Notes: generated from the letters alone by a model not told the origin. A DNA stretch of 61,125 nt from Bacteriovoracaceae bacterium UBA7317 (GCA_002474345.1 DKQD01000092.1:1728-62852), one strand, 5' to 3'. Counted from the stretch's first letter, positions 26,118 to 35,690 are shown. Made by a program: numbers and translations.

Positions 26118-26501
26118 ATGCCAAAAAAAGAGGATATTACGGTTCTTCTTGCTGACGATGAACCAGATATATTGGAGCTTGTTGAAGAAGAGTTTAGCTT
26201 CGAAGGCTACAAAACTCTAACGGCAACATGTGGAAATGATGGAGCTGAGTTAGTAAAAGAGAATCAAATTGATGTTGTCATTTCGGACTATAAAATGCCA
26301 AATGGCGATGGTATGACGATTCTTCAGGAAGTGAATAAAATAGAAGAAGGTAAAAGACCTCTATTTTTCTTTGTTTCTGGGCAATCTGATGTGAGCCCTG
26401 AACAATGTCTTGCTTCTGGTGCCAAGAAGTTTTACACAAAGCCCTTTGACATCGAGGAATTGGTGGGAGAAATAGCTAGGCACCTCGGTGTAGAGGAGTA
26501 A
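26118..26501 (+). CDS. Single-domain response regulator (CheY-like)
   Basis: GGAGG nine bases before the ATG at 26118 sets the start; the frame is open further upstream but without support. The 127-residue product is only a receiver domain: acidic pair in LLADDEPD, phosphoacceptor Asp in VVISDYKMPNGDG, Ser in FFVSGQSD and Lys in FYTKPFD. It has no output domain, so it must act by protein contact. It follows the CFI-box-like gene by about 60 bases and precedes a glycosyltransferase; no kinase is adjacent. Confidence 0.9.
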   Translation: MPKKEDITVLLADDEPDILELVEEEFSFEGYKTLTATCGNDGAELVKENQIDVVISDYKMPNGDGMTILQEVNKIEEGKRPLFFFVSGQSDVSPEQCLASGAKKFYTKPFDIEELVGEIARHLGVEE

Positions 26502-26536
26502 ATTTTTTAAAAAAGAATTTCTCTGAGTAGCTATTT

Positions 26537-27262
26537 TTGAAAAACTTTTCTTTAAGCATCATAATTCCTATTGGTCCAGGCGATCAGTCATGGCATCCTC
26601 TTTTGGAGGATCTAAAGACTATTTTTCGCAATAAGTTGATCCCATTTCAAGCGGATATTATTCTTTGTTATTGTAAGGAAGATGAAGAGGTATTTCTTAA
26701 AGAATTAAATTCTTTTAAAAGGGAAGAAACTCTTACGATCAAGCTAGTTGCTTCTCATAGAGGGCGTTCAATTCAGCAGAATAAAGGTGCAGAGAATGCA
26801 GAAGGGGACTTTCTGTGGTTTCTCCATGCCGACTCTAAAATAGAGGCATCAACTCTTATAAAGCTTTATCAAAGCATTATAGATGAACCCAATGCACTTC
26901 ATTATTTTAACTTGGCTTTTTTAGCAGATGGACCTTTTTTAATCTTTCTGAATGAGTGGGGCGCCAGGCTGCGCTCAGAAGTTTTTAAAATGCCTTTTGG
27001 AGATCAGGGGTTCTGTATTAAAAGAGAAACTTTTTGGCTTCTGGGAGGGTTTTTGGTTGGAGGAGAAAAAAAAGGTGGAGAGGATCACCTCTTTGTTTGG
27101 GAAATAAGAAAAAAGGGATTCAGGTTAAGGAATACTGGTGGTCAGTTGGTGACCAGCGCAAGAAAATATAGTAAAAATGGTTGGTTAAAGACTACAGCTT
27201 ACCATATCTATCTTACCTATAAGGTAGCTTTTCGAAAGTACTTTGGCTTTTCAGAGCTTTAA
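26537..27262 (+). CDS. Family 2 glycosyltransferase (TIGR04283-like)
   Basis: 241 residues. SLSIIIPIGPGD opens a GT-A fold; GRSIQQNKGAENAEGDFLWFLHADSKI matches the family pattern GRAxQMNxGAxxAxGDxLLFLHAD, where the HAD aspartate binds the metal/nucleotide. FGDQGFCIKRETFWLLGGF and GGEDHLFVWEIRKKGF match the later conserved blocks. The start is a TTG with no strong ribosome site, so the exact N-terminus is unsure. Sugar donor and acceptor are unknown; relatives are found beside lipid or carotenoid pathway genes. C-terminal helices may touch the membrane. Confidence 0.8.
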   Translation: MKNFSLSIIIPIGPGDQSWHPLLEDLKTIFRNKLIPFQADIILCYCKEDEEVFLKELNSFKREETLTIKLVASHRGRSIQQNKGAENAEGDFLWFLHADSKIEASTLIKLYQSIIDEPNALHYFNLAFLADGPFLIFLNEWGARLRSEVFKMPFGDQGFCIKRETFWLLGGFLVGGEKKGGEDHLFVWEIRKKGFRLRNTGGQLVTSARKYSKNGWLKTTAYHIYLTYKVAFRKYFGFSEL

Positions 27263-27379
27263 AATCAGATGTTAATTACTGGCATTTTTTGTTAGGATCC
27301 AGTTTCCTTTAACGGTGTAGAGCGTGCTTAAAAAGCTTTTTTTAGAAAGCATAGTTTTTATTTTTAATTGGAGGGGATA

Positions 27380-28108
27380 ATGGCCGGTCATAGTAAATTT
27401 GCTAATATTAAGCATAGAAAAGGGGCCCAGGACCTGAAAAGAGGAAAGATTTTTACGAAGCTTCAAAAAGAAATTACTGTTGCGGTTAAAACTGGTGGAG
27501 GAGGTGATCCTACGATGAATCCTCGTTTGAGGCTTGCTCTTGCCAACGCAAGAGGCGCAAACATGCCAAAGGACAATATCGACCGTGCTATAAAAAAAGC
27601 AGAGGGTGGCTCAGGTGAGAATATAGTTGAGGTGACTTTTGAGGGTTATGGGCCAGATGGAACGGCTATCTATGTTGAGTGTGCAACCGACAATAATACA
27701 AGAACTGTCTCTAATATAAGGTCTTATTTTAATAAGTATGGTGGCAGCCTTGGCAAAGATGGATGCCTGGAGTTTATTTTTAGTAGGAAAGGAATCTTCC
27801 TTCTTCAAAGCGAAGGTTTGGAAGAAGAAGAATTTACTATGGAGATGATTGATTTTGGAGCAGAAGATGTCGAATTTGAAGGTGATACTGTTTTTATAAT
27901 TTGTGAAATGGAAGACTTTGGGAATATTTCGAAAAGACTTCAAGAGATGGAATTAGAACCTAAGGAAGCCGGTCTCAAAAGAATACCCATTACAACAAAG
28001 GAAATTAATCAAAAGGATTACCCAAAATTTGAAAAACTTATCGATGTTATTGAAGATGATGATGATGTTCAGAAAGTTTATCATAATGTAGTAATGAAGG
28101 AAGATTAA
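27380..28108 (+). CDS. YebC/PmpR family regulator (TACO1 family)
   Basis: GGAGGGG six to seven bases before ATG 27380 fixes the start; the protein opens with the invariant MAGHSKFANIKHRKGAQDLKR. The 242 residues cover the whole family, including LRLALANARGANMPKDNIDRAI, FEGYGPDGTAIYVECATDN and the C-terminal VIEDDDDVQKVYHNV. Members act as transcriptional regulators or, as shown for YebC and TACO1, help translation of difficult proline stretches. The last codons form the left arm of a terminator hairpin. Confidence 0.95.
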   Translation: MAGHSKFANIKHRKGAQDLKRGKIFTKLQKEITVAVKTGGGGDPTMNPRLRLALANARGANMPKDNIDRAIKKAEGGSGENIVEVTFEGYGPDGTAIYVECATDNNTRTVSNIRSYFNKYGGSLGKDGCLEFIFSRKGIFLLQSEGLEEEEFTMEMIDFGAEDVEFEGDTVFIICEMEDFGNISKRLQEMELEPKEAGLKRIPITTKEINQKDYPKFEKLIDVIEDDDDVQKVYHNVVMKED

Positions 28109-28122
28109 GATTCCTTCATTAC
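28091..28122. terminator. 12-base stem terminator between yebC-like and glutaredoxin genes
   Basis: GTAATGAAGGAA (28091-28102) and TTCCTTCATTAC (28111-28122) form a perfect stem with an 8-base loop that overlaps the last codons and stop of the YebC-family gene. T-rich sequence follows on the plus strand. The gene on the other strand ends 20 bases away, so it probably serves both. Confidence 0.75.
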
Positions 28123-28141
28123 TGTTTATTATTGGAAGAGT

Positions 28142-28540
28142 CTACTCTGGCATAAGCTCTTTAAGCATCTTAAGAAGTTCACCAGTTTCATAAAGCTCCA
28201 TAATAATATCATTGCCGCCAACAAATTGCCCTTTTATGTAAAGTTGAGGAATTGTAGGCCAGTTTGAGTATTCTTTAATTCCCTGTCTCATGTCCATGTC
28301 TGAAAGAACATTAAAGGTCTTATAGGGAACCCCAAAAGAGTTAAGAACTGCACAAGTATTAGCCGAGAAACCACATTGAGGAGCTTCAGGAGAACCTTTC
28401 ATGAATAAAAATAAATCTGAAGAATCAATGAGACTTTTGATTCTTTCGCTGATTTCAGCAGATTGGTTTTCTTCTTTCTGTTCTTGTCCTGATGTTGGAG
28501 GATGGCTTTGATCTCCTAATATATTAAATGGATTACTCAT
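28142..28540 (-). CDS. grxD: Monothiol CGFS glutaredoxin (Grx4/GrxD type)
   Basis: 132 residues. The glutaredoxin core starts near residue 30: LFMKGSPEAPQCGFSANTCAVLNSFGV with the CGFS active site, WPTIPQLYIKGQFVGGNDI with the glutathione-binding TIP and GGxD motifs, and a Leu-rich end. CGFS glutaredoxins carry [2Fe-2S] clusters and work in iron-sulphur transfer. The N-terminal about 30 residues (Gln/Ser/Glu-rich) are an extension not usual in bacterial GrxD. A BolA gene lies 60 bases upstream on the same strand, its known partner. Confidence 0.93.
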   Translation of the reverse strand: MSNPFNILGDQSHPPTSGQEQKEENQSAEISERIKSLIDSSDLFLFMKGSPEAPQCGFSANTCAVLNSFGVPYKTFNVLSDMDMRQGIKEYSNWPTIPQLYIKGQFVGGNDIIMELYETGELLKMLKELMPE

Positions 28541-28600
28541 TGATGACTCCTTTTTTTAACTTAAAGATTGATACTTTTTATATTTTTTATTCTCTATGAT

Positions 28601-28828
28601 CTAGTTTTTAACTATTGTTTTTATTTTGACAGCATGCAGGTCTTCTTTGAGGTCATCCTTAAGGATGTCCATAACCATTCTATGTTGTTCAATAAGCATT
28701 TTTCCTTTAAAATGCTGGCTTGATATTACAAGACCTAAGTGATCCCGTGTTCCCGTAAGATCAGTTACTTCTACGTCAGCATCGTCTATTTGGCTTTTTA
28801 TAAGTTCCTTAATTTTTTCAAAATCCAT
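28601..28828 (-). CDS. BolA/IbaG family protein
   Basis: 75 residues. The BolA fold is shown by VEVTDLTGTRDHLGLVISSQHFKGKMLIEQHRMVMDIL, which carries the invariant His in EQHRMV-type motif and the loop that contacts a glutaredoxin [2Fe-2S] cluster. The size is that of the short IbaG/BolA2 form. It is followed by the CGFS glutaredoxin gene, matching the conserved BolA-Grx pair that shares an Fe-S cluster. Confidence 0.9.
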   Translation of the reverse strand: MDFEKIKELIKSQIDDADVEVTDLTGTRDHLGLVISSQHFKGKMLIEQHRMVMDILKDDLKEDLHAVKIKTIVKN

Positions 28829-28885
28829 TCAGTGGCCTCTTTTTAATTTGGTTTTTAAATATTTTGTTTAGGTTTTATTATTTTT

Positions 28886-29281
28886 TTAGTCAGCAACTGC
28901 AAAAAAACTTGTAATAAAGGTTAGCGTTCTCATGAGAAGGGTTAAAAGCCCGAGCTTCTTGTGTAACCCCAGTATATCACGGTTACCTTTGAGTACCTTT
29001 TTTCCTGTCAATATCATAAGGACGTAAAGAACAACGGCTGATACTGCCAAGGAAACATGTATATTTAGAATATTCGTGTTGGATGTAACCTTGGACGCTT
29101 TTTCAATAGCTCCCCTACTCAATTCAATTTGAAGAACAAGAATAATGTCCCAAACAATTGCAAGAAGCATTGTTTTCACATGAAGATCTCTATTCTTCTT
29201 TTTTAAAATGACCCACGTGCCAAAAAAAAGTAGGGAGAGGATGATAAACGATTGTGTTTGAAATATTAAAGAACTCTTCAT
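28886..29281 (-). CDS. Four-helix membrane protein, DUF420-like
   Basis: 131 residues with four predicted membrane segments (about 8-25, 38-52, 70-92, 108-128). Conserved-looking His residues sit at helix starts (LHVKTMLLAIVWDIIL, NIHVSLAVSAVVL, LHKKLGLLTLLMR), the spacing seen in DUF420/YozB-like proteins linked to haem or respiratory assembly. It stands upstream of the BolA gene on the same strand, 57 bases away. The family match is by pattern only. Confidence 0.6.
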   Translation of the reverse strand: MKSSLIFQTQSFIILSLLFFGTWVILKKKNRDLHVKTMLLAIVWDIILVLQIELSRGAIEKASKVTSNTNILNIHVSLAVSAVVLYVLMILTGKKVLKGNRDILGLHKKLGLLTLLMRTLTFITSFFAVAD

Positions 29282-29473
29282 AATATCCCCGAAAAAGCCT
29301 ATATAAGAGGCGCTAGATTAAACTATGTTGCTTTGGTTTTCAATATGGTTCTGAGCGAAAATTGAAATGTGGAAGAAATGATCAAGAACTGGGTATGTTT
29401 ATCATAAGTTCTTGATTTAATTAGTGAATTATTTTTTTTATATAGAGTTGATTTTTAAAAGAGGACAAAACTT

Positions 29474-32464
29474 ATGGAAAGTTGGGGGAAAAAGCTTGGA
29501 AAGTGGGCCCTTATCGATATTGAGACTTCAGGCGTCAACTCTGAGGAGGACTCGATTATAGATGTAGGGTATCTTCAATTTGAGGGGACAAAGCTTGTTA
29601 AGAAGTTTTCTTCTCTCGTCAGGTTTCCTCCAGAGGATGGTTTCTATGAATCTCCTCCAAAGTTGTCGCATTTTATTCAGAAACTCACGGGAATTAAGGA
29701 AAAAGACTTAAGACGGGCTCCTCTTTGGCAAGATGTCCGCCTTGAAGTTCAAGACTTGTATGGACATCACTTGGTGGCCCATAACGCATCTTTCGAAAAA
29801 AGTTTCTTGGGTCCGGACTTTGAAGATATCGATGATGGTTCGAAAAGAGAGGTCTACGAAGATAGCCTTCTCTATTTGTCATTTTTATTTCCTCAGCGTT
29901 CTACGTTGAAATTAGAGGAGTTTATTTGTGATTGGAAGCTTGCAGACAAGGAGACCCACCGTGGGTTTGAGGATTCTGTAGATCTTCTTAAAGTGCTTCT
30001 ATTGGGAACTTATGCCTTAAGAAAAAAAGCGCCACTTTTTACGCATTATCAAATGCTTCTCAACCAATATGAAATGAAGGATTGGTGGTATAGCACCTTT
30101 TTCCAACTTGAATTAGATGAACTATTGACCTTGAGTGGAGCGATAGACTTTGATCTCCAGGGAGCTTTTGACAATCTAACGGATGAGGACTTTTTTTCTG
30201 ACAGTTCTGCCATAGAGCTTTCGGGTTTAGAGGGTCAATCTTCTAGAGAAAAGCTGTTTCCGTTGGAGTTTTCGGGACAAAATATAGAAGGCCTTCTTAA
30301 AGGTGAGGAAAATATTAGAAAAAAAGTTCCCAATTATAAATTTAGGGACTCCCAATTGCGCTTGGCCCTCAAAACTGGGCAAGCTTTTAAAAATGATGTT
30401 CATGCTATTGTTCAGGCACCTACAGGAACGGGAAAGACGCTAGGCTATCTTTTGCCTTCAACTCTTTATTCTCATTCAGAAGGTGAACAAATTCTTGTCG
30501 CTACGGGAACAAAAACGTTGCAGCACCAAGCGATGACTAAAGATGTTCCCCAATTAAGGCACCTTTTGGGCCTAGATGACCATGAATTTAAAGTTCGTTA
30601 TTTAGTCGGTTCCCAAAATCATTTATGTGAACTCCTCTTTAGGCAAGATGGACAAGAGGGTCATTCACTTGATTTTGGTAGTGAGGATTTTTCAGAGAAG
30701 TTCACAAAACTTTTTTTTGAGGTAGTTTTTCTTTACAACTCACTTGGTGAAGAAGTTTTAGGAAGGAAAAATCCTATTTTACGGGGCGGGTTGCCTTACG
30801 TTTTGAAGAGGAAAATAGAGACTTTTGCTAAAAAAGAAAAAGAAGTTGCTGTCGACTTTCGTTCTTGCACTGGAAGTCGTTGCCCCTTTAAGGGGAACTG
30901 TACTTATATCCAAGGCCTAAGAGAGGCGAAGGAAGCCAATGTAATTATTGGAAATCATGCTTTAATGTTTTCCTGGCCAAGGGGTCTCCCAAGGCCTTCT
31001 CGAATTGTGGTTGATGAGGCCCACAAAATTGAAGATGAGGCAACGAAAGCCTTTTCTGTTGAGGTCGGTCAAGAGCAGTTAGAAGGTTTTCAAAATCAAA
31101 TTCATCATATGCAGGGGATGGGGTCATTATTTTATTTGTTGGCCCAGACAGAGTCGTCGACTGGGGAGAGTAGCCCTGTTATAAAAAAGCTAAAAACGAA
31201 AGCTGAGGATTTAGGTGAGGTTTTAGGAGACCACCTTCCTCTCCTATCCGAAAAGGTTGAGCGTTACTTTAAAAAAATGCCAAGGTACACTGATATTTAT
31301 TGGAACGAGTTCCCTATGATTAAGAAAGAGGGGGTATCCGATCCTCTTTCTGTTTCCATCTTAAATCATTTAGAGTCTCTTCACTTTGCTCTTGGCCTTC
31401 TTCTTAAAGACTTATCTCATTACCCCTCTCTTTTTGAAGAAATGAATTTAAAAGAGGATGCGATGGTAACAGCTTTAACAAGGTTTAAGACCTTCTTGGG
31501 AATACTTGAAGACCTATTTAGTGGTCTTGCTGGTGTTCTTGAGTTGAAGGAAGGGATGAGCCACTCTATGAAATACCATCATGATAAAGGCTACCTCTTT
31601 CTTTCCGCACCAATTGATATTGGTAAGTTTCTTCACGAAGGTTTGTTAAAAGACTCCTCTTCTGTTGTTTTCACGTCAGCAACTCTTGCTAATGCAAGCG
31701 GTGATAAGGGGGCCCGAGGAATTGAATGGGCGACAGGATATTCCTACCTTGAACCTAAAAAAAGGTTTCAAAAAGGTTTTTTCCTGCCTGCTGTTTTTGA
31801 CTATAAATCAAATACTAAGGTTTTTCTATGTGATGACACTCTTCCTTTTTTTCACGTTGATTTTGTTAAAGACACGATAGAGCGGTTGTATGGTCTTCTT
31901 TCAGATATTGAAGGAGGAGCACTTTTTCTTTTTTCTTCCAGAAGAAGGTTTGAAGTTGCCAGTGAAATTCTTCTTGAAAAATTTGAAGGCGAGTTGCCTG
32001 TTTTTATTCAAGGGATGGGTAATCAGGTTGTCGATGAATTCAAAAAAGAAGTGAGGAAATACAATAAGGGAATTCTCATTGGAATGGAAAGTTTTGGAGA
32101 AGGAATTGATATTCCTGGTAAGGACCTTCAATTTATTTTTATTGATAAAATTCCTGATGTAAGAATGGACCATGTCATTAAAGAGAGGAGAGATTTTTAC
32201 GACAAACATATCGGCAACGAATTCACAGACTATTACCTTTCTCATAGAACCCGGTCCTTACACCAAAAACTTGGTCGTTTGCTGCGGACTGAAAGTGATC
32301 GAGGAGGAGTTATTATCGTTGATTCACGAGTTAAAAAGTGGAAAGGACCAACAATGGATAAAGTGAAAAAGTTGATGGAGCCTTACGAATTAGAAAGAGT
32401 TTCGTTAAAAGAAGCCTGTGAAGATGTGAAGTCTTTTCTTACTCAGAGTCCGAAAGGTTGTTGA
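29474..32464 (+). CDS. dinG: DnaQ-like exonuclease fused to DinG/XPD-type helicase
   Basis: 996 residues. Residues about 10-180 are a DEDDh 3'-5' exonuclease: IDIETSG (Exo I), HNASFEKSFL (Exo II) and HRGFEDSVDLL (Exo III). Residues about 280-985 are an XPD/DinG helicase: Walker A APTGTGKTLGY, an iron-sulphur insertion with CTGSRCPFKGNC, DEAH box VVDEAHKIEDEA, TSATLA (motif III region) and C-terminal QKLGRLLRTESDRGG (motif VI). DinG unwinds DNA 5'-3', resolving R-loops and forks; the exonuclease fusion is well known in Firmicutes. AAAAGAGGA precedes the ATG. Its last 26 bases overlap the convergent gene. Confidence 0.9.
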   Translation: MESWGKKLGKWALIDIETSGVNSEEDSIIDVGYLQFEGTKLVKKFSSLVRFPPEDGFYESPPKLSHFIQKLTGIKEKDLRRAPLWQDVRLEVQDLYGHHLVAHNASFEKSFLGPDFEDIDDGSKREVYEDSLLYLSFLFPQRSTLKLEEFICDWKLADKETHRGFEDSVDLLKVLLLGTYALRKKAPLFTHYQMLLNQYEMKDWWYSTFFQLELDELLTLSGAIDFDLQGAFDNLTDEDFFSDSSAIELSGLEGQSSREKLFPLEFSGQNIEGLLKGEENIRKKVPNYKFRDSQLRLALKTGQAFKNDVHAIVQAPTGTGKTLGYLLPSTLYSHSEGEQILVATGTKTLQHQAMTKDVPQLRHLLGLDDHEFKVRYLVGSQNHLCELLFRQDGQEGHSLDFGSEDFSEKFTKLFFEVVFLYNSLGEEVLGRKNPILRGGLPYVLKRKIETFAKKEKEVAVDFRSCTGSRCPFKGNCTYIQGLREAKEANVIIGNHALMFSWPRGLPRPSRIVVDEAHKIEDEATKAFSVEVGQEQLEGFQNQIHHMQGMGSLFYLLAQTESSTGESSPVIKKLKTKAEDLGEVLGDHLPLLSEKVERYFKKMPRYTDIYWNEFPMIKKEGVSDPLSVSILNHLESLHFALGLLLKDLSHYPSLFEEMNLKEDAMVTALTRFKTFLGILEDLFSGLAGVLELKEGMSHSMKYHHDKGYLFLSAPIDIGKFLHEGLLKDSSSVVFTSATLANASGDKGARGIEWATGYSYLEPKKRFQKGFFLPAVFDYKSNTKVFLCDDTLPFFHVDFVKDTIERLYGLLSDIEGGALFLFSSRRRFEVASEILLEKFEGELPVFIQGMGNQVVDEFKKEVRKYNKGILIGMESFGEGIDIPGKDLQFIFIDKIPDVRMDHVIKERRDFYDKHIGNEFTDYYLSHRTRSLHQKLGRLLRTESDRGGVIIVDSRVKKWKGPTMDKVKKLMEPYELERVSLKEACEDVKSFLTQSPKGC

Positions 32465-33191
32465 GGTATTTGACTTTGTAGAAAAGACCACTACCTGTAT
32501 CAACGATATAAGGGATTGCCATGTATTTACTTAAATAAATTTTAAGTGTGGGTGGGGCATCGTCCTTTTTTTTCTTTTTCTTATTGAAGTTATAATTAGT
32601 TTTTTCTTGCCAAAGTTTATAGTGGATGGCCTCCACTGTTGCTCCACCTATTGGTATCATTTCTGTTGTTGAACTAATCTTTTGAAGCATTGCGTTTTTG
32701 ACAGATGGAGGCTCAACATAGTCCCAGTGATTTTCGCAAGATATAATATTATAAAAATTTGTTGCTGTTGAATTGAACTTTTTGGATAAGATAAAAAGAA
32801 TACTGGAAGATATGCATGGAGTCGAAATATGGAAAGTATGCTTTGTATGCATGTTATGTGTTTGAGACCCCTCTTTAGTTATAAAGTGGTAGGTAAGTAG
32901 GTTCTCATTCAAGTCATAATCGTAACGCTCTTGGACTCTATCATTACCCATGGCCTTATCGATAATTGCGGAAATAGGGACAAATTTAAAATTAATGATG
33001 TATTCTATATTGATAATAAGAAACTCGCCCGTGACAACACGGCTGTTAATCTCTGAAACAAAGTGAAATACCTCGCGCTTGTTATTTCTGAAGACTTCGA
33101 ACTCTTCTTCTCCGAAGATTGTGTCTCCCTGAAAATATTGATAGGCACCGCGGTATATCTTGTCGCCTTTTTTTCTTCCTTTTCTGGCCAT
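32439..33191 (-). CDS. Hypothetical protein, 250 residues
   Basis: No family recognised. There is no signal peptide; the start is basic (MARKGRKKGDKIYRGAYQ), the body reads like beta strands (FEVFRNNKREVFHFVSEIN, YDYDLNENLLTYHFIT) and a run of eight or more Lys (FNKKKKKKDD) lies near residue 205. The beta pattern and the closing VDTGSGLFYKV faintly recall DUF3108-type proteins, but I would not assign it. It overlaps the 3' end of the DinG-like gene by 26 bases on the opposite strand. Confidence 0.6.
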   Translation of the reverse strand: MARKGRKKGDKIYRGAYQYFQGDTIFGEEEFEVFRNNKREVFHFVSEINSRVVTGEFLIINIEYIINFKFVPISAIIDKAMGNDRVQERYDYDLNENLLTYHFITKEGSQTHNMHTKHTFHISTPCISSSILFILSKKFNSTATNFYNIISCENHWDYVEPPSVKNAMLQKISSTTEMIPIGGATVEAIHYKLWQEKTNYNFNKKKKKKDDAPPTLKIYLSKYMAIPYIVDTGSGLFYKVKYLNNLSDSE

Positions 33192-33301
33192 AGGCTTCTT
33201 ATTTTATGACTCTTTTGGATAAAATCCAAGGCTCCTAAGAGTCGGTATGGACATTTTTACTTTTTCGGGTTAGCCCTTATATCAGGGTTAAAGGAGTTTT
33301 T

Positions 33302-33658
33302 ATGTTTTCTTATCAAGTTTATAAACTTATTCATCTTGCTTCCGTGTTTATGTTTTTATCAACGATGGGTGCCAGCTTTTTTCTCAATGAGAAGGCAAAA
33401 TTGATAAAAGTACTTGCAGGTATTTCAAGTTTTCTTATCCTAGTCGGTGGAATGGGACTGTTGGCGAGACTCGGGGTTTCCCATGGTGAGCCATTTCCTT
33501 TTTGGGTTGCTTCTAAAATTGGAATTTGGCTGGGGTTAGCTATCTTGGCACCTGTTTTGGCCAAGAGGCTTAAAACCATGAGACACTTGGCATTTGTTGG
33601 GCTTTGGTTCTTAGCTGCAGTGGCAGCCTACTTTGCAATTTATAAGCCTGGCTTCTAA
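33302..33658 (+). CDS. Small four-helix membrane protein
   Basis: 118 residues with four membrane segments (about 5-23, 33-54, 68-86, 94-113). It begins MFSYQVYKLIHLASVFMFL with a His in the first helix, similar to SirB/CopD-like or cytochrome-associated small membrane proteins. GGAG occurs 7 bases before the ATG. It precedes the MATE gene by 23 bases and may be co-transcribed. Function unknown. Confidence 0.7.
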   Translation: MFSYQVYKLIHLASVFMFLSTMGASFFLNEKAKLIKVLAGISSFLILVGGMGLLARLGVSHGEPFPFWVASKIGIWLGLAILAPVLAKRLKTMRHLAFVGLWFLAAVAAYFAIYKPGF

Positions 33659-33681
33659 AAATGTGATGGGAAGGAAATGTT

Positions 33682-35013
33682 TTGAAAATGGGAGAGAAAG
33701 AGTCAGGCGAAGATTTAACTCTTAAAGGGCTTCTTCTCTTCTCACTTCCTTCTATAGCTTCTTCGGTTCTTGAGCCTCTGGCTTCCGTTGTTGATACAGC
33801 GATGGTAGGTCACATAGAGACACCACTCGTTGGAATTCTCGCAATTGCTACAACCATTCTGAGTTCTTTTACTTGGATGTTTAATTTTCTTGTCCATGCT
33901 TCTACGAAAAATGTTTCTCATTACTATGCTAAGAAAGAAGACAAGGCCTTAGCCGCTACAATAAGATCTGGTCTAAAAACGGCTTTTCTGATTGGTTTAT
34001 TAAGTGCGTTATGTCTCTATTTACTTAGGTACCCTTTGTACGAGCTTGCTTCTATGCCGGAAGAGCTTTCAAAGGGAGTAGACAAATATTTCTCTATCCG
34101 TTTGATTGGACATCCTTTTTTGATTCTTTCTGTCACACTTCTCTCTATACTTAGAGGATTTGGTCAGGTTAATTTATCTTTTTATATTGTTTTGGGGACA
34201 ACTGCTCTCAATATTCTTGTGACAGGTCTTCTCCTTTTTGTTTTTAACTGGGGTATTGAAGGAGCAAGTTACGGCACAGTTTGTTCTCAGGTTATAGGCT
34301 TTGTTTTTTCAGCATACTATGTTTTTCGTGATAAAAAGTTAAGGACTTTAGTATTTGGGGGCGGCTTAAGCTCATCCGAAGTAAAAATAGAGTTTGGTAA
34401 GGACTCTTTGGCCCTTTTTGGAAGAAGCTTTGTTCTTACTTCCGTTTTCTTTTTGAGTACTCGTTTAGCAGCTAATTTGGGTGTTAATGCTCTTGCTTGC
34501 CATCAAATTCTTCTTCAAATTTGGCTTTTTGTTTCTTTTTTTGTGGACGGGATTGCCATGACCGCCAATATACTGGGAGCAAAGTTCTACGCCAAAAAGG
34601 AAATTGCTAAGTTGAAAGAGATGTTTGCTAACCTTCTCTGGCTTGGTGGTATCATTGGAGGGCTCTTCCTCATTTTATACTTACTTCTACCATCTCTGGT
34701 CTGGTCACTTTTTACTTTTGATAAACAGGTCATTGAACTTCTCTCAAAAATTTGGCCACTCATTGTTTGGTCTCAAGTAATTAATTGCCTCTCCTTTGTT
34801 TATGATGGACTTCTTTTTGGTTTAGGAGAGTTTAGGTTTTTACGCCGTCATATGTTTTTGGGCTCAGTTTTAACTTTTCTTCCCTTGGGTTTATGGAGTT
34901 ATAGCAGCAAAAGTTTAGCGGCCATTTGGTTAGGACTGATCTCGCTCAACGTTTATCGATACGCTTCAGGTTATTTCCGAACGAAGAGAATAGTGAATGC
35001 TGCGGAACTGTAA
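33682..35013 (+). CDS. MATE-family efflux transporter
   Basis: 443 residues with about twelve membrane segments in two similar halves. The first half carries LEPLASVVDTAMVGHI, the MATE signature region with the Asp implicated in cation binding, and the second half ACHQILLQIWLFVSFFVDGIAMTANILGA. MATE proteins export drugs or metabolites in exchange for Na+ or H+, fitting the sodium-based energetics of this organism. Start is the TTG at 33682 with AAGGAAA just upstream; ATG 33688 is an alternative. Confidence 0.9.
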   Translation: MKMGEKESGEDLTLKGLLLFSLPSIASSVLEPLASVVDTAMVGHIETPLVGILAIATTILSSFTWMFNFLVHASTKNVSHYYAKKEDKALAATIRSGLKTAFLIGLLSALCLYLLRYPLYELASMPEELSKGVDKYFSIRLIGHPFLILSVTLLSILRGFGQVNLSFYIVLGTTALNILVTGLLLFVFNWGIEGASYGTVCSQVIGFVFSAYYVFRDKKLRTLVFGGGLSSSEVKIEFGKDSLALFGRSFVLTSVFFLSTRLAANLGVNALACHQILLQIWLFVSFFVDGIAMTANILGAKFYAKKEIAKLKEMFANLLWLGGIIGGLFLILYLLLPSLVWSLFTFDKQVIELLSKIWPLIVWSQVINCLSFVYDGLLFGLGEFRFLRRHMFLGSVLTFLPLGLWSYSSKSLAAIWLGLISLNVYRYASGYFRTKRIVNAAEL

Positions 35014-35148
35014 AGAAGATTAGGCGAGTTCTTTATTGCCGTATTTTTCAAAAAGTGATAAGGGTTTTTCTCGGCTTTGTTTTTTAGTGGCTTTTAAAGA
35101 ATTTAAAATAAGTTTAACCTGAACCGATTACGGAGAGATTTGGTCTTT

Positions 35149-35622
35149 ATGGAAACCTGCCCTTGTCAGTCTGGCTTGTATTACGAAGAATGCTGCGGTT
35201 CTATACATAAAGATTTTAAGAAAGCTACAGGCCCTGAAAGTTTAATGAGGGCCCGTTATTCTGCCTATGTTAAAAATGATATTAACTTCATAATAAAAAC
35301 CCATCATCCCGAAAAAGTTGACGGTTTTGATCAAACCGAAGCCGAGGATTGGGCTAGTGAGTCAGAGTGGCTAGGCTTAAGAATTTTAGAGTCATCTGAG
35401 CAAAAAAATGAAGGTGAAGTTCTCTTTGAGTGTACTTATGAATTGGATGATAAGACCCACCTTCATAGAGAAAGAAGTACCTTTAAGAAATGGAAAGGGG
35501 ATTGGTATTTTTTTGATGGTAGGCTCGAATCTACTTCTAAGAAAAGAGGCGGCCCTAAGATTGGAAGAAACGACCCATGCCCATGTGGGAGTGGAAAAAA
35601 GTTTAAAAAGTGTTGCCATTAG
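35149..35622 (+). CDS. YchJ-like protein with two SEC-C zinc motifs
   Basis: 157 residues matching the UPF0225/YchJ layout: N-terminal SEC-C motif [14 protein letters not shown], then [35 protein letters not shown] and a C-terminal SEC-C motif [18 protein letters not shown]. Each motif binds zinc, and the middle is an NTF2-like fold. YchJ's cellular job is not established. The frame is open from TTG 35140, but ATG 35149 gives the family's usual start two residues before CPC. Confidence 0.9.
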   Translation: METCPCQSGLYYEECCGSIHKDFKKATGPESLMRARYSAYVKNDINFIIKTHHPEKVDGFDQTEAEDWASESEWLGLRILESSEQKNEGEVLFECTYELDDKTHLHRERSTFKKWKGDWYFFDGRLESTSKKRGGPKIGRNDPCPCGSGKKFKKCCH

Positions 35623-35690
35623 GAAACAATTTTTAGACGGCTTTATTTATAGGGCAGAAAAATTTAGAGCATAGAGAAAAAATATTAAAA

